Source: Mucilaginibacter sabulilitoris (GTDB lineage Bacteria; Bacteroidota; Bacteroidia; Sphingobacteriales; Sphingobacteriaceae). Taken from it: a stretch of 64,000 bases of DNA. A program made the position numbers and the translations under genes. How positions within the stretch are numbered: position 1 is the stretch's first letter; every line of letters begins with the position of its first letter. Positions 7,881 to 16,754 of this stretch are shown piece by piece. Below the pieces are notes generated by a model. It made no database searches and was not told where the DNA came from. It worked only from the letters and a program-made list of their open reading frames with translations. The stretch spans positions 3,596,001 through 3,660,000 of the forward strand of contig NZ_CP139558.1 in the NCBI RefSeq assembly GCF_034262375.1, read 5' to 3'.

Positions 7881-8423
7881 ATGCCAAGAATTCAAGCTTT
7901 AGAACCGGAAGAGGTGCCGGTCGATTCGAAACCTACTCTCGATGCGTTTGCCAAGAACCTCGGATTCACCCCAAATATGCTGGCAACGTTCGCTCGGAGC
8001 CCGATTGCCTTCAATGCGTGGGCCACGATGCGTAACTCTTTGAATAGGACGCTTGATCTGAAGACGCGCGAACTCATCAGCCTGGCCGTGTCTGAGGTGA
8101 ACGGCTGCAACTACTGCCTTGCGGTTCACAGTTATGCGGCCAATAAAGCTAAGTTGCCGGTGGAAGAAATTGTTCTGGCTCGGAAGGGCCACGCCAGCGA
8201 CCCGAAACGGGATGCTGCTGTCCAGTTTGCCCGCAAAATCATCGAGGCCCGAGGCCAGGTCAGTGATGCTGACGTGGAAGCTGTCCGCGAGGCCGGTTAC
8301 ACAGATGCGAACGTCATAGAGATCGTCACCTTGGTGGCGGTATACTCGCTGACGAATTTTTTCAATAATGTGATCGATCCGGTTAAGGATTATCCGGCCG
8401 TTGCGCCGGCTGGCTCGATCTGA
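7881..8423 (+). CDS. Carboxymuconolactone decarboxylase/AhpD-like protein, copy 2
   Basis: Tandem paralogue of the previous gene, 180 residues, with the active site conserved exactly (EVNGCNYCLAVH; Cys76, Cys79, His83). It differs by one lost residue after the active site (YAANKAKLP against FTAEHMAKLP) and by scattered substitutions. The whole protein is kept intact, so both copies are probably under selection. The role is most likely thiol-based peroxide or electrophile removal beside the nitroreductase. Last gene of the probable operon. Confidence 0.88.
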   Translation: MPRIQALEPEEVPVDSKPTLDAFAKNLGFTPNMLATFARSPIAFNAWATMRNSLNRTLDLKTRELISLAVSEVNGCNYCLAVHSYAANKAKLPVEEIVLARKGHASDPKRDAAVQFARKIIEARGQVSDADVEAVREAGYTDANVIEIVTLVAVYSLTNFFNNVIDPVKDYPAVAPAGSI

Positions 8424-8620
8424 CCACTATTCGTCACATCGACTATCTTTGAGGGTTTTTGGATGCTAACATGCTGAAAACAAGATTGAAAGCGTCCTGT
8501 TATGTTGGAGAGGTCTTTTTTACGGATAGTTTAATTATCAATGTTAATTCTAATAAAAAATGAAAATTTTAGTATCCGGTAACATCACGATGTTAAGCTG
8601 GTGTGTACCGTTGATCAAAA

Positions 8621-8627
8621 AAGGAGG
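8621..8627 (+). promoter_or_regulatory. Strong Shine-Dalgarno AAGGAGG deciding the start at 8634
   Basis: A perfect AAGGAGG lies 6 bp before ATG 8634. An in-frame GTG at 8601 would place this site inside the coding region, so the ATG is preferred. Such a strong site is unusual among genes in this window and may point to acquired DNA. Confidence 0.75.
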
Positions 8628-8633
8628 TGTATT

Positions 8634-9548
8634 ATGAAAGCGATAGTTGTTAAAGATCAGAATGCCGGATTAGCCGGGATGAAATTAGTAGAATTGCCCG
8701 AACCGGAAGTAGCGATAAACGACGTCATTGTTCAAGTTTATGCCGGCAGTATTACTGGAGATGAGCTGTCATGGCCGTCAACCTGGACAGATCGCGCCGG
8801 TCGCGATCGGACGCCGTCGGTCCCTGGCCACGAACTGGCCGGAGTAGTTACCGCGATAGGCTACGGTACGACAGGATTTTCGGTTGGACAAAGGGTATTT
8901 GGCCTTCAGGATTGGTATCGGAATGGCTCGCTTGCAGAGTACGTGGCCATTGAAGCGAGAAACCTTGCGCCGCTACCTGGCGATGTTGATTTTACTGAGG
9001 GAGCTGCGCTTGTGATGCCTGGCTTGACTGCATGGCAGGGACTTTTCGATCACGGCCGACTTCAGGCTGGGCAGCGGGTTTTGATACATGGTGCGGCAGG
9101 TATCGTTGGGTCGATGGCTGTTCAACTCGCTCTTGAAGCCGGAGCGTACGTAATCGGCACCGGACGTGGTACCGGACGCCAGGCGGCTCTCGATTATGGC
9201 GCTAATGAGTTTGTTGACCTTGATAATGATGTCTTAGAGGACATTGGCCAGGTCGACCTTGTTTTCGATGGTCTCGGTGGTGATATTGCGAAAAGATCTG
9301 CGGCGTTGATTCGCAAGGGGGGAATTATGGTGACTGTTACGGGCGCTAGCGATGCCCGGCCGGCTGATGGTTTAACCATTGACTTTGTTGTCGAAGCTAT
9401 TCCCGCTCAATTGACTGAGATAGCCCGGAGGTTCAGGGAAGGAAGTCTCAAGACGAACATCGGTAAGATTGTTACGCTCGATGAGGCCGTAGCCACTTAC
9501 AACTCGACCGATCGGGTCAAAGGTAAGGCGATAATCCGCATTCGCTAG
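8634..9548 (+). CDS. Zinc-independent MDR-family NAD(P)H oxidoreductase (quinone reductase-like)
   Basis: Medium-chain dehydrogenase/reductase of 304 residues. The N-terminal GroES-like domain contains VPGHELAGVV, and the Rossmann domain has the nucleotide motif HGAAGIVGSMAVQLA near residue 165. The structural zinc cysteines of alcohol dehydrogenases are absent, as in quinone oxidoreductases (QOR). It probably reduces quinones or enones with NADPH in the cytoplasm. It follows the AhpD-like pair by 210 bp and precedes an OsmC-like gene, so the block 6616-10133 forms a redox-stress group. The start was set by the Shine-Dalgarno site at 8621. Confidence 0.88.
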   Translation: MKAIVVKDQNAGLAGMKLVELPEPEVAINDVIVQVYAGSITGDELSWPSTWTDRAGRDRTPSVPGHELAGVVTAIGYGTTGFSVGQRVFGLQDWYRNGSLAEYVAIEARNLAPLPGDVDFTEGAALVMPGLTAWQGLFDHGRLQAGQRVLIHGAAGIVGSMAVQLALEAGAYVIGTGRGTGRQAALDYGANEFVDLDNDVLEDIGQVDLVFDGLGGDIAKRSAALIRKGGIMVTVTGASDARPADGLTIDFVVEAIPAQLTEIARRFREGSLKTNIGKIVTLDEAVATYNSTDRVKGKAIIRIR

Positions 9549-9561
9549 TAAATAACCAGAG

Positions 9562-9581
9562 AGGCCGAACTTCCGCGGCCT
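9562..9581 (+). terminator. Short GC-rich hairpin after the MDR gene
   Basis: AGGCCG and CGGCCT pair across an 8-base loop, 13 bp after the stop codon. It is followed by TTGCTGTAATTTAATT rather than a clean T-run, so it is a weak terminator at best. Confidence 0.35.
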
Positions 9582-9617
9582 TGCTGTAATTTAATTAATC
9601 ATTCCAAAATCAATATA

Positions 9618-10133
9618 GTGATACGCAAAAAGGAAACCGTGCGGCTCTTCGCAAAAGACATTACCGGTGACCTGGTGAAAGATCGCCAAGAGGTTACGAT
9701 CAACTGGAGGGCCGGACAGCTTGTGCTGGACGAGCCGTCATTCAACGGCGGTAAAGATATCGGCCCGGATCCGTTTACAACTGTACTTTCGGGATTGGTA
9801 GGTTGTACGTTGACAACATTACGCATGTACATCAAGCGAAAAGCATGGGATATCACGGACATACATTGTTCGGTAAATCTGTTGCAAAGAACGGAACCTT
9901 TCGAGACGTCGATCTTTCGAACAATTTCCTTCGGCCAGTCGGTGACCGACGAGCAGAAGGAAAGACTGCTCTGGATAGCAAGGAATTGTCCGGTTGCCAA
10001 GTTGTTACAAGGTGATATTAAAATAGACACCCATCTATCCGACGATGCTGCGGTACCCGCCGGTACTGGCAATTATCCACCATCAGACGAAGAATCTACT
10101 CATGTAACTAAAAATTACGCTTTGCAACTTTGA
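9618..10133 (+). CDS. OsmC/Ohr-family peroxide reductase-like protein
   Basis: Thiol-dependent peroxidase family protein of 171 residues. The two family cysteines are visible, one in GLVGCTLTTLRMY (near residue 63) and one in ARNCPVAKLL (near 128), which form the redox pair in OsmC proteins. It is cytoplasmic and probably removes organic hydroperoxides. The start is a GTG, and no ATG lies upstream in frame before a stop. The last 25 residues are a polar tail. It closes the redox gene group that begins with the nitroreductase. Confidence 0.8.
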   Translation: MIRKKETVRLFAKDITGDLVKDRQEVTINWRAGQLVLDEPSFNGGKDIGPDPFTTVLSGLVGCTLTTLRMYIKRKAWDITDIHCSVNLLQRTEPFETSIFRTISFGQSVTDEQKERLLWIARNCPVAKLLQGDIKIDTHLSDDAAVPAGTGNYPPSDEESTHVTKNYALQL

Positions 10134-10642
10134 AAGCCAACCCTTTGAAAGTGGCTGTAAAATAAGTTTTATAAACTGATATAGCTATTGTTTTTCAAAT
10201 CTGTATCTAAGTTCAAAGAAAGTCAACGAGTGATGGAGTATGTACAGCAATTTTTGCCCTATACACTTCATCTTTTTCCAATATTGGTGGTGTAAATGAT
10301 CTTTCGGATTTCCGAAAGGGGTCAAAAACTGGTAATACAATCCCATTTATTATGCGTATACTAGACTGTATGGTGGGAGTTACAGAATAATTTATCTGAA
10401 GGTATTTATTCAAACCCATTTTCTACTGCATCTCTGCTAATGACCTAAATCCCTTTAAATAATCCGGAAAGGACTGACGCCCTTTCCGAACCGCATATTT
10501 TCAGCAGTTGCGAATATGGTATACAACACGGAGTGGGCGTACGCGATTGTTAGATGCGCCTTTCATACGTCTTCGAATTTTTTGTGTTATTAGTATTCAA
10601 GTTATTATCAAGTTTAAAGCATTAACATAAAATTGTTGGATC
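10134..10642. other. Intergenic stretch without a recognisable gene
   Basis: About 510 bp before the AraC gene. A 68-codon frame on the minus strand (10213-10419) has no features of a known family and no good start signal, so I do not call it. No strong hairpin or known promoter is evident. Confidence 0.4.
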
Positions 10643-11512
10643 ATGAATAATCAATTGAAAATAGAACTTGTAAACCCTCAAACAAACATCTTAGCGTTTA
10701 GACTGATACGATTTAACGATGATGCGTATTTTAAAAGCATAAAAAGCTTTAACTGTTATAAAGTGATCCTGATCAGAGAAGGTAAAGGCCAATTAACCTT
10801 TAACCGAGCGAAATATGATTTCTCTGAAAATTGTTTAATTAGATTTCCGATTTACCAGCCTTTTCAAATTGAGACAGATGGACCGGTTGACGGGACATTA
10901 ATACAGTTCCATCCGGATTTTTTTTGGAACCATAAATACGACATGGAATTGACAAGCAAACAAGTGCTTTTTAAGAGTATCGGCGAAATTCCATTAATAA
11001 AAATCAGTAAAGAGGAAATGGAGCAACTCCTGTTTCCCCTGGACCATCTTCTTTTAGAGCTCACGGACGACCGTCTCGGTCGGTACGACATAGCAATTTC
11101 ATGGGTGAAAATATTCATGATCTATGCTTCGCGGATAAAGATGGAAAGAGGAACAATACCGTCGGAGACACTCTCGGAGATCCATTACAATATCCGGGAA
11201 CTGATCAATGCAGTGGAGGAACACTTTCATCATAAGCATCGGCCTGCAAATTATGCAAAATTGTTGAACGTTACTGTGAAAACACTGAACCGTATGTCGA
11301 AACAGCACCTGGAAAAAACTGTTGGCGATATGATTTCGGAGCGGATAATAACACAAGCTAAGCATGAATTATATTTAAGTGACAAGCCAATAAAACAAAT
11401 TGCGCTTGAACTCGGGTTTCATGACGTAGCTTATTTCAGCCGTTTCTTTAAGATACGCACGACCGTTCCTCCCGACGTTTATCGGAAATCATTCAGGGAT
11501 GATATCGATTAG
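10643..11512 (+). CDS. AraC-family transcription regulator
   Basis: Regulator of 289 residues. The N-terminal half (1-160) is a cupin-like sensor region (LIREGKGQLTFNRAKYDFSEN, then FPIYQPFQIE). The C-terminal 100 residues hold two helix-turn-helix units: YAKLLNVTVKTLNRMSKQ and the signature IKQIALELGFHDVAYFSRFFK. It ends with TTVPPDVYRKSF, where many homologues have SP..YR. It stands alone between two intergenic stretches, so its target is not obvious from context. Confidence 0.9.
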   Translation: MNNQLKIELVNPQTNILAFRLIRFNDDAYFKSIKSFNCYKVILIREGKGQLTFNRAKYDFSENCLIRFPIYQPFQIETDGPVDGTLIQFHPDFFWNHKYDMELTSKQVLFKSIGEIPLIKISKEEMEQLLFPLDHLLLELTDDRLGRYDIAISWVKIFMIYASRIKMERGTIPSETLSEIHYNIRELINAVEEHFHHKHRPANYAKLLNVTVKTLNRMSKQHLEKTVGDMISERIITQAKHELYLSDKPIKQIALELGFHDVAYFSRFFKIRTTVPPDVYRKSFRDDID

Positions 11513-11797
11513 GCTATTAATGACTTAATATTTGTTGATAAGGCAGAAGATGGTAAAAAGGACTTTCGATCGTATAACTTGTCTAAAGCTGAGAACTTTA
11601 AAATCACTCTCGTAAGCATTTTATACCTAAAAGGCACGCGCATTCCAGTGAATGTCTTTTTTATTGAAACACATAATCTTTTCTTCCCGAAAAGTAATTT
11701 ATGTCCTTGTTGTATGGGATAAACTGTTCGCACTTTGAGTGATCGATTCCGTTTTGTGTAACGTTGACGCAAAGAGTGCCTAAATACCTTCCACGAT

Positions 11798-12023
11798 ATG
11801 AAAGATAGCGCCCTCACCAAAAGAAAATTAATAGACGCTGTAGGAGAAATTTTCTGCACAGAAGGCCATGCCCGGGCTCGGCATGAGCAAAGTCGATCTC
11901 GGCGAAAGGTTTAAAACTTCCTGTGAGGAGAGGGCTAGGGTTGATGCTGCTTTTCCTGAATGTGGGCGCGCGTATTTTCCTGAGCAGTTTATGCCATTGG
12001 TAGAACGTCTCTTTAAAGAGTAA
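11798..12023 (+). pseudogene. Frameshifted remnant of a TetR-family regulator N-terminus
   Basis: From ATG 11798 the frame reads MKDSALTKRKLIDAVGEIF then CTEGHA, the typical first helix of Bacteroidota TetR regulators. The expected continuation GLGMSKVDL appears in another frame about 75 bp in, so a frameshift is present. The DNA-binding domain is not completed; what follows to a stop at 12021 has no clear match. The gene is dead. Confidence 0.5.
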
Positions 12024-12061
12024 TACAAAAGCTGTCCAATAGCTGCAACATTAAAATTGTC

Positions 12062-12105
12062 AATAAAAGAAATCGGATAAAGCTCGATTTTAACGCTTTA
12101 TCCGA
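12062..12105 (-). terminator. Rho-independent terminator of the sigma factor gene
   Basis: An 11-bp perfect stem (TCGGATAAAGC / GCTTTATCCGA) with an 11-base loop lies 16 bp past the sigma gene stop. On the minus strand it is followed by TTTCTTTTATT. Confidence 0.75.
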
Positions 12106-12120
12106 CTAGTTCATCCGGCT

Positions 12121-12981
12121 TTAACCCAAATAGGATTTCAATATGCGAGATCGTGAATTCTCACGGAGCCTTGCTAAGGCTTTATCCTTGATTTGTTTTA
12201 CCCGTTCACGCGTAAGATGATACTTCTCCCCGATTTCTTCCAGGCTTAACGCCTGCCCACTGCCAAGTCCAAAAAATAGTTCCACAATGTCCTTATCTTT
12301 ATCGGGTAGGGTTCGCATGCTATTTCTAATTTCGATACGTAAAGATTCTTTCATCATGTCCACATCAGTCTCCGGTTCACTGCTTTGCAATACGTCTAGC
12401 AAAGTATTGTCTTCTTCACTTGAAAACGGTGAATCATAAGAAAGGTGACGGCCCGAATGCGAAAGCGAATTTGTTACCTTTTCAACGGCTGTATCTAAGT
12501 CATCAGCTAACTCCTCCGGTGTCGGTTGCCGTTCGTACACCTGTTCCAACTTCGAAGCGGCTTTTGCGATCTTCGATAGATCACCCACCTGATTCAACGG
12601 CAAACGAACCATACGCGACTGTTCGCCAATCGCAGAAAGTATAGATTGACGGATCCACCATACAGCGTAGGAAATAAATTTAAAACCCTTGGTTTCATCA
12701 AAACGTTTTGCCGCCTTAACCAGGCCAAGGTTGCCCTCGTTAATTAGATCGCCGAGTGTAAGACCCGAACTTTGGTACTGTTTGGCCACGGAAACTACAA
12801 AACGCAAATTTGCGGTAGTCAATCTTTCCAGTGCTGCCTGGTCGCCCTCCCTGATTTTTTGAGTCAGGATCACCTCTTCCTGTGGCGTAATCATTGGAAT
12901 CTTTGCAATGTCCGACAAATATTGATTCAACGACGCCGTCTCACGATTCGTGATCGACTCACTTATTTTAAGTTGCCTCAT
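12121..12981 (-). CDS. rpoD: RpoD/SigA-type sigma-70 factor (short Bacteroidota form)
   Basis: Sigma factor of 286 residues, the usual length for Bacteroidota primary-type sigma, which lacks the long region 1.1. It begins MRQLKISESITNRE and shows region 1.2 (LNQYLSDIAKIPMIT), region 2 with NLRFVVSVAKQYQ and the 2.3-2.4 block RFDETKGFKFISYAVWWIRQ, then region 3. Region 4.2 has LSLEEIGEKYHLTRERVKQI. It recognises promoter -33/-7 elements as part of RNA polymerase. Several residues differ from the usual housekeeping protein (for example SAIGEQSRMVRLPLNQVG), so it may be an accessory RpoD paralogue. The gene stands alone with its own terminator. Confidence 0.88.
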   Translation of the reverse strand: MRQLKISESITNRETASLNQYLSDIAKIPMITPQEEVILTQKIREGDQAALERLTTANLRFVVSVAKQYQSSGLTLGDLINEGNLGLVKAAKRFDETKGFKFISYAVWWIRQSILSAIGEQSRMVRLPLNQVGDLSKIAKAASKLEQVYERQPTPEELADDLDTAVEKVTNSLSHSGRHLSYDSPFSSEEDNTLLDVLQSSEPETDVDMMKESLRIEIRNSMRTLPDKDKDIVELFFGLGSGQALSLEEIGEKYHLTRERVKQIKDKALARLRENSRSRILKSYLG

Positions 12982-13283
12982 TTATTAAAATATTTAAAAA
13001 GTGAATGCTAAAGATCCGATGCCTTAAGATGCGCGTTAAGCAGAAATATTCTCTATGAGAGGGCAGCGAAGTTGCTGATGCTTGCGGAAGAAAGGATTTG
13101 CAAAAATCTTTAACACACAAATATAAGCACAGAAGCAAAAAATAGTGTTGACTGGATGTCAGAAGATAGACAACCCATCATCCTTTTGTGATTAAGGGTT
13201 CCTCTAAAAATATATGACTGGCACCTTAAATCGAGGGGTAAGTAATGCTATTCAAAAGTTTGTTTAATTAATCCGTTCGAATC
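12982..13283. other. Intergenic stretch upstream of the sigma gene
   Basis: About 300 bp without a gene. On the minus strand TATATTTG at 13118-13125 fits the Bacteroidota -7 box TAnnTTTG and lies about 140 bp before the sigma gene start. No matching TTG -33 box is clear. Nothing else is seen. Confidence 0.35.
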
Positions 13284-13692
13284 TTAATGATCATTTCCTT
13301 TATAAATCCACATTGACTTTGTTTGGCCGGCTTGTTCAAAACCACATTTGGCATAAAACTCTATAGCTTTTCCATCTGCGACGAGCATTTGCTGATGAAA
13401 ATTTCCATACTTTTCTTGAAACTTATCCAAAATCATTTTCCCTATGCCGTTGCACTGATAGTCAGGGTGAACAATTAAGTGCGGATAATAAACTACCAAG
13501 TGACCATCTGATAAGGCATTTCCTAATCCCACTAGACGGTCATTATGCCAAGCGGTTATAAATGAGTGCGAATCAATTAAGGCCTTGTACAATAAATCCG
13601 GTTTTTCAGCGGATGACCAGTGATTTGCTTTATAAATTGAAAGTATATCCTCCTTTTTTTACGTCTTTGATTTCTTTAATTTCAATGGTCAT
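13284..13692 (-). pseudogene. GNAT acetyltransferase with a +1 frameshift in an A7 tract
   Basis: From ATG 13692 the frame reads MTIEIKEIKDVKKGGY and soon stops. In the next frame the protein continues DILSIYKANHWSSAEKPDLL and runs to 13284, covering a complete GNAT fold: substrate strands, the acetyl-CoA loop HPDYQCNGIGKMIL, and the end segment FYAKCGFE. One extra A in the seven-A run at 13653-13660 (minus-strand sense) explains the break; six A residues would restore VKKEDILSIY. Only about 102 residues remain from an internal TTG codon if the frame is not corrected. It may be a dead gene, a slippage-controlled gene or a sequencing error. Confidence 0.7.
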
Positions 13693-13707
13693 ATTTTTTA
13701 CGGTTTA

Positions 13708-14637
13708 CTATACGAACTCAATTTGATTACCTGATTTAGCCCATGCATCCAAACCGCCAAGCAAAGGACGGATGCGTTTAAACCCCGCTTGCCGTAGTCT
13801 TTGAGCAAACTTGGCTGCAGTAATTTCATTCGGACATGAACAATATATAACCACCTCATTATACTTCGAGTAAAGATTTACAATGTGGTCAAGGTTATTT
13901 TCGTCAATCGGGATTGAACCAGGGATGTAGCCATCAATAGAACGTTGATCATCGGGCCGGGCATCAAGAATAATTGTTTGTGGTTCTGTTACCATTAAAG
14001 CATTAAGATCCTCCACAGTAACTCTATCCATCTGGAACCGTTTAAGTAGGCGGTAACGCTGAACCCATTTCAAAAAAAGATAAAAGGCTAAGAGAGCAAT
14101 AACAACAAGTCCTCCAAGCCTGCCGAATTCCTGCAATGTGGAAATCACGTCGCCGATCGCATTTCGAAAGATAACACCCAAGGTAACTGCTAGACCGAGA
14201 TAAATTAAGGCTGCGAGGCTTGAAAATATACTGAAGATGGTTACAGGCATGGCATATGCACCTGCAATAACGGGCGCTAATGTCGAAAGGCCGGGTATAA
14301 ATTTGACAAAGGTAAGCGAAGAGGCGCCATACCTACCAAACAAATTGCCGGTTTTGTTAACGCAGGTATCTGGTGAGATGGATATCTTACATATCCGTCC
14401 TAAAATACTGGTGCCATAATGCCGGCCTGCGGCGAATAACACAAAATCACCGATCAAGGTTCCGGCCGAGCCAATCAATATAAGAAATGTGGCATCGTAA
14501 ATGGTAGGTGGCATCAAGGCAGCAGCAACCAATAAAAACGGATAGGCAGGAAGTGGTAGTCCAATACTTTGCAAAAGCATAATGATGAACACTACCCAAA
14601 GACCGTAAATTTCTAACAAATGAATTAACCAACTCAT
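13708..14637 (-). CDS. DedA-family membrane protein fused to a rhodanese domain
   Basis: Inner-membrane protein of 309 residues. The first 200 residues are a DedA/VTT domain with several membrane segments and the family block GSAGTLIGDFVLFAAGR, then FIPGLSTLAPVIAG. Residues 215-309 are a rhodanese domain ending in LGGLDAWAKSG, with the candidate sulfur-carrying Cys in VVIYCSCPNE. DedA proteins take part in lipid-carrier flipping and membrane homeostasis, and the rhodanese part would handle sulfane sulfur or redox signals. The start at 14637 is preferred because GGAGGGAGG lies just before it; the longer frame would translate that site. Such fusions are known in this phylum. Confidence 0.87.
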   Translation of the reverse strand: MSWLIHLLEIYGLWVVFIIMLLQSIGLPLPAYPFLLVAAALMPPTIYDATFLILIGSAGTLIGDFVLFAAGRHYGTSILGRICKISISPDTCVNKTGNLFGRYGASSLTFVKFIPGLSTLAPVIAGAYAMPVTIFSIFSSLAALIYLGLAVTLGVIFRNAIGDVISTLQEFGRLGGLVVIALLAFYLFLKWVQRYRLLKRFQMDRVTVEDLNALMVTEPQTIILDARPDDQRSIDGYIPGSIPIDENNLDHIVNLYSKYNEVVIYCSCPNEITAAKFAQRLRQAGFKRIRPLLGGLDAWAKSGNQIEFV

Positions 14638-15053
14638 AAATTCCTCCCTCCACAAAGATGAAGCAAATATCGGTAAACCAAAATCTCAATTTAACGTGTC
14701 TGTTACTTGTTTACCAAAGTCTTACACAATGTCGACACGATATTTATAAAAACGAGATTGTCGGGTAGCAAATTAACTCTCTGCATTAAATTTCCTTTCC
14801 AAATGAGCGCGCCCCGCTTGCTTTAAACATTTCTTTTTTTCATATCGTTGAATCAGATCAATATGTCTGTACCCTGAGACACCCCAAGCTTGATCCTGTC
14901 GTTACTGATACTATTTTTCTCAAAACCGTCCATTGTTATTTTCATTGATTTTATTTAAAACTTAGCTTTTATGCTGGTCCATTTAATAGGCAATAGCTGG
15001 TACCTAAGACTTTAAATAACGGGCGTTACATTTGATTTTAAACTTAAAATCAA
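14638..15053. other. Divergent control region before the DoxX gene
   Basis: About 415 bp between the divergent DedA-rhodanese and DoxX genes. It is AT-rich, and no conserved gene, tRNA or strong hairpin is seen. Confidence 0.4.
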
Positions 15054-15497
15054 ATGAAGAGAATCGCGGAAGTAGGCCAGCTGTTATTACGATTAGCTAT
15101 TGGAGCTGGTTTTTTAATACCAGTAATGGACAGGTTAGGTTTATTGGGGCCTCCCGGTTCAGGACCTTCATGGGGCGACTGGAAACATTTTGTTGACTAT
15201 ACAAATACGCTCATACCTTTTGCAAGTAGACCCATGGCCAATATTATGGGTGGTTTTTCCACTCTCGCGGAATTCGTATTTGCAATAATGTTAATTGTAG
15301 GCTTCAGAATTAAAGAAGCTAGTTTAGGCACCGCTCTCCTCACACTTAGCCTCGGCCTTTGCATGGGAATATTTCTAAAGATTAGCGCTCCGTTCGATTA
15401 TCCGGTTTTTGTTTTTACAGGAGCTGGAATGGTACTGTCAGGGCTCGATCATTACAAGTGGAGTATCGATAACTATGTCAAAAAAAGGCCTTTGTAA
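15054..15497 (+). CDS. DoxX-family membrane protein
   Basis: A 147-residue membrane protein with about four hydrophobic segments (LLLRLAIGAGFLIPVMDRL; FVFAIMLIVGF; LLTLSLGLCMGIFL; VFVFTGAGMVLSGL), as in DoxX/DoxD-like proteins. Members are linked to quinol-dependent redox or thiosulfate metabolism and to stress membrane complexes. The long hydrophilic loop after the first helix (PPGSGPSWGDWKHF) is typical of this group. The GNAT gene follows 25 bp later, so the two may form an operon. Confidence 0.75.
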   Translation: MKRIAEVGQLLLRLAIGAGFLIPVMDRLGLLGPPGSGPSWGDWKHFVDYTNTLIPFASRPMANIMGGFSTLAEFVFAIMLIVGFRIKEASLGTALLTLSLGLCMGIFLKISAPFDYPVFVFTGAGMVLSGLDHYKWSIDNYVKKRPL

Positions 15498-15522
15498 CTG
15501 GATTTAACAATATATATAAAGA

Positions 15523-15960
15523 ATGATTATGGAATGTAGAAAAGCGGTCACTAAAGCTGATATTGAATTTTGTAAAGACGCGATCCTTGAATTTCGACCG
15601 GAAGTCCATCCAGAAACGGTAGTAGATCAGGTTTTTAAAATGATTACTGAGGAAGGATATGAACTGGTCTTTTTGCCGAACGCGGAGAATACCAGAGCCG
15701 GTGCGTTTATAGGTTACCGAAAGTTGAATATGCTTCGTACCGGACCTATAATTTATGTTGATGACCTGTTTACTTTTGCTGAGTGCAGAAAACAGGGGCT
15801 TGCTGGTGCTTTGTTAGATTATGTCACTCGTCAAGCTACGGATGAAGGAATGAAAAGCGTTCATTTGGATAGTGGTTATACCCTGCACCCCGCGCACAGA
15901 TTATATCTGAATAAGGGCTACTATCTTGCTTGTAACCATTTTGCCAAAGCCATCAACTAA
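15523..15960 (+). CDS. GNAT-family N-acetyltransferase
   Basis: A 145-residue single-domain acetyltransferase. The acetyl-CoA binding region is visible as VDDLFTFAECRKQGLAGALL (motif A, residues 83-102), and the last strand pair as LYLNKGYYLACNHFAK. The substrate is unknown; homologues modify small amines or protein N-termini. ATG 15529 is an alternative start two codons in. It lies 25 bp after the DoxX gene on the same strand. Confidence 0.85.
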   Translation: MIMECRKAVTKADIEFCKDAILEFRPEVHPETVVDQVFKMITEEGYELVFLPNAENTRAGAFIGYRKLNMLRTGPIIYVDDLFTFAECRKQGLAGALLDYVTRQATDEGMKSVHLDSGYTLHPAHRLYLNKGYYLACNHFAKAIN

Positions 15961-16087
15961 TTTAAAACAATATCAACGCCGGAAAGTATGGATAAGGGGT
16001 TAGTCACCTTGAGATCATATTTATTAAATTACGAACTTGCTATTTGCAACCATTTTTGGTTACCTCAGCACATAAAATTCTAACCAA

Positions 16088-16669
16088 ATGAAAAGAGGAC
16101 GTCTGGAAGCCTTCAGCGATGGGGTTATAGCGATCATTATTACGATCATGGTATTGGAGTTTAAAGTACCTGAACACGGGCATGACTTGAACTCTCTTAT
16201 TCCGCTTGCTCCATTTTTCCTGAGTTACATATTGAGTTTTGTTTATGTGGCTATTTTTTGGAATAATCATCATCACATGCTCTATGTGGTTAATTCCATT
16301 AACGGTAGTGCATTATGGGCTAATATGTTTTTGCTATTCTGGCTGTCACTTATTCCTTTCGGTACGGAATGGATGGCCGCAAATCAATTTGCGAAAGCGC
16401 CGGTAGCCGTTTATGGATTTTTACTATTTATGTGCGGCGTGGCTTATCGTATACTGGCGGGCATTTTAGCAAGGAATGGTGGTGAAGACTCCGAATTAGC
16501 GCAAGCGCTTGGCTATGATCAGAAAGGAAAGTTTTCCAGCATAATTTATGTTATCGCGATAGCGACAGCATTTTGGTTGCCTGTCCTGGCATGTGTATTA
16601 TATGCCGTGGTTGCCTGTATTTGGTTTATCCCGGACAGGCGTATAGAAAAAAAAGTTATAAAAAGATAA
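16088..16669 (+). CDS. TMEM175-family (DUF1211) putative potassium channel
   Basis: Integral membrane protein of 193 residues with about six hydrophobic segments. It begins RGRLEAFSDGVIAIIITIMVL, which contains the RxxxFSD signature of the TMEM175 family. Bacterial members form tetrameric potassium-selective leak channels. A second family feature is FWNNHHHML in helix 3. A strong terminator follows it. Placement next to DoxX and GNAT genes gives no clear functional clue. Confidence 0.85.
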   Translation: MKRGRLEAFSDGVIAIIITIMVLEFKVPEHGHDLNSLIPLAPFFLSYILSFVYVAIFWNNHHHMLYVVNSINGSALWANMFLLFWLSLIPFGTEWMAANQFAKAPVAVYGFLLFMCGVAYRILAGILARNGGEDSELAQALGYDQKGKFSSIIYVIAIATAFWLPVLACVLYAVVACIWFIPDRRIEKKVIKR

Positions 16670-16754
16670 GAATGCGGCGCATTATGGGCTCTTGTCGCGG
16701 TCAAAATGACGATGTTAAATGCAAAATAAAAAAGATGTAGCTAAGCTACTCATA

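Noticed and set aside
10213..10419. 68-codon minus-strand ORF before the AraC gene
   Set aside because: No recognisable domain or start context. It could be a relic, but nothing supports a call.
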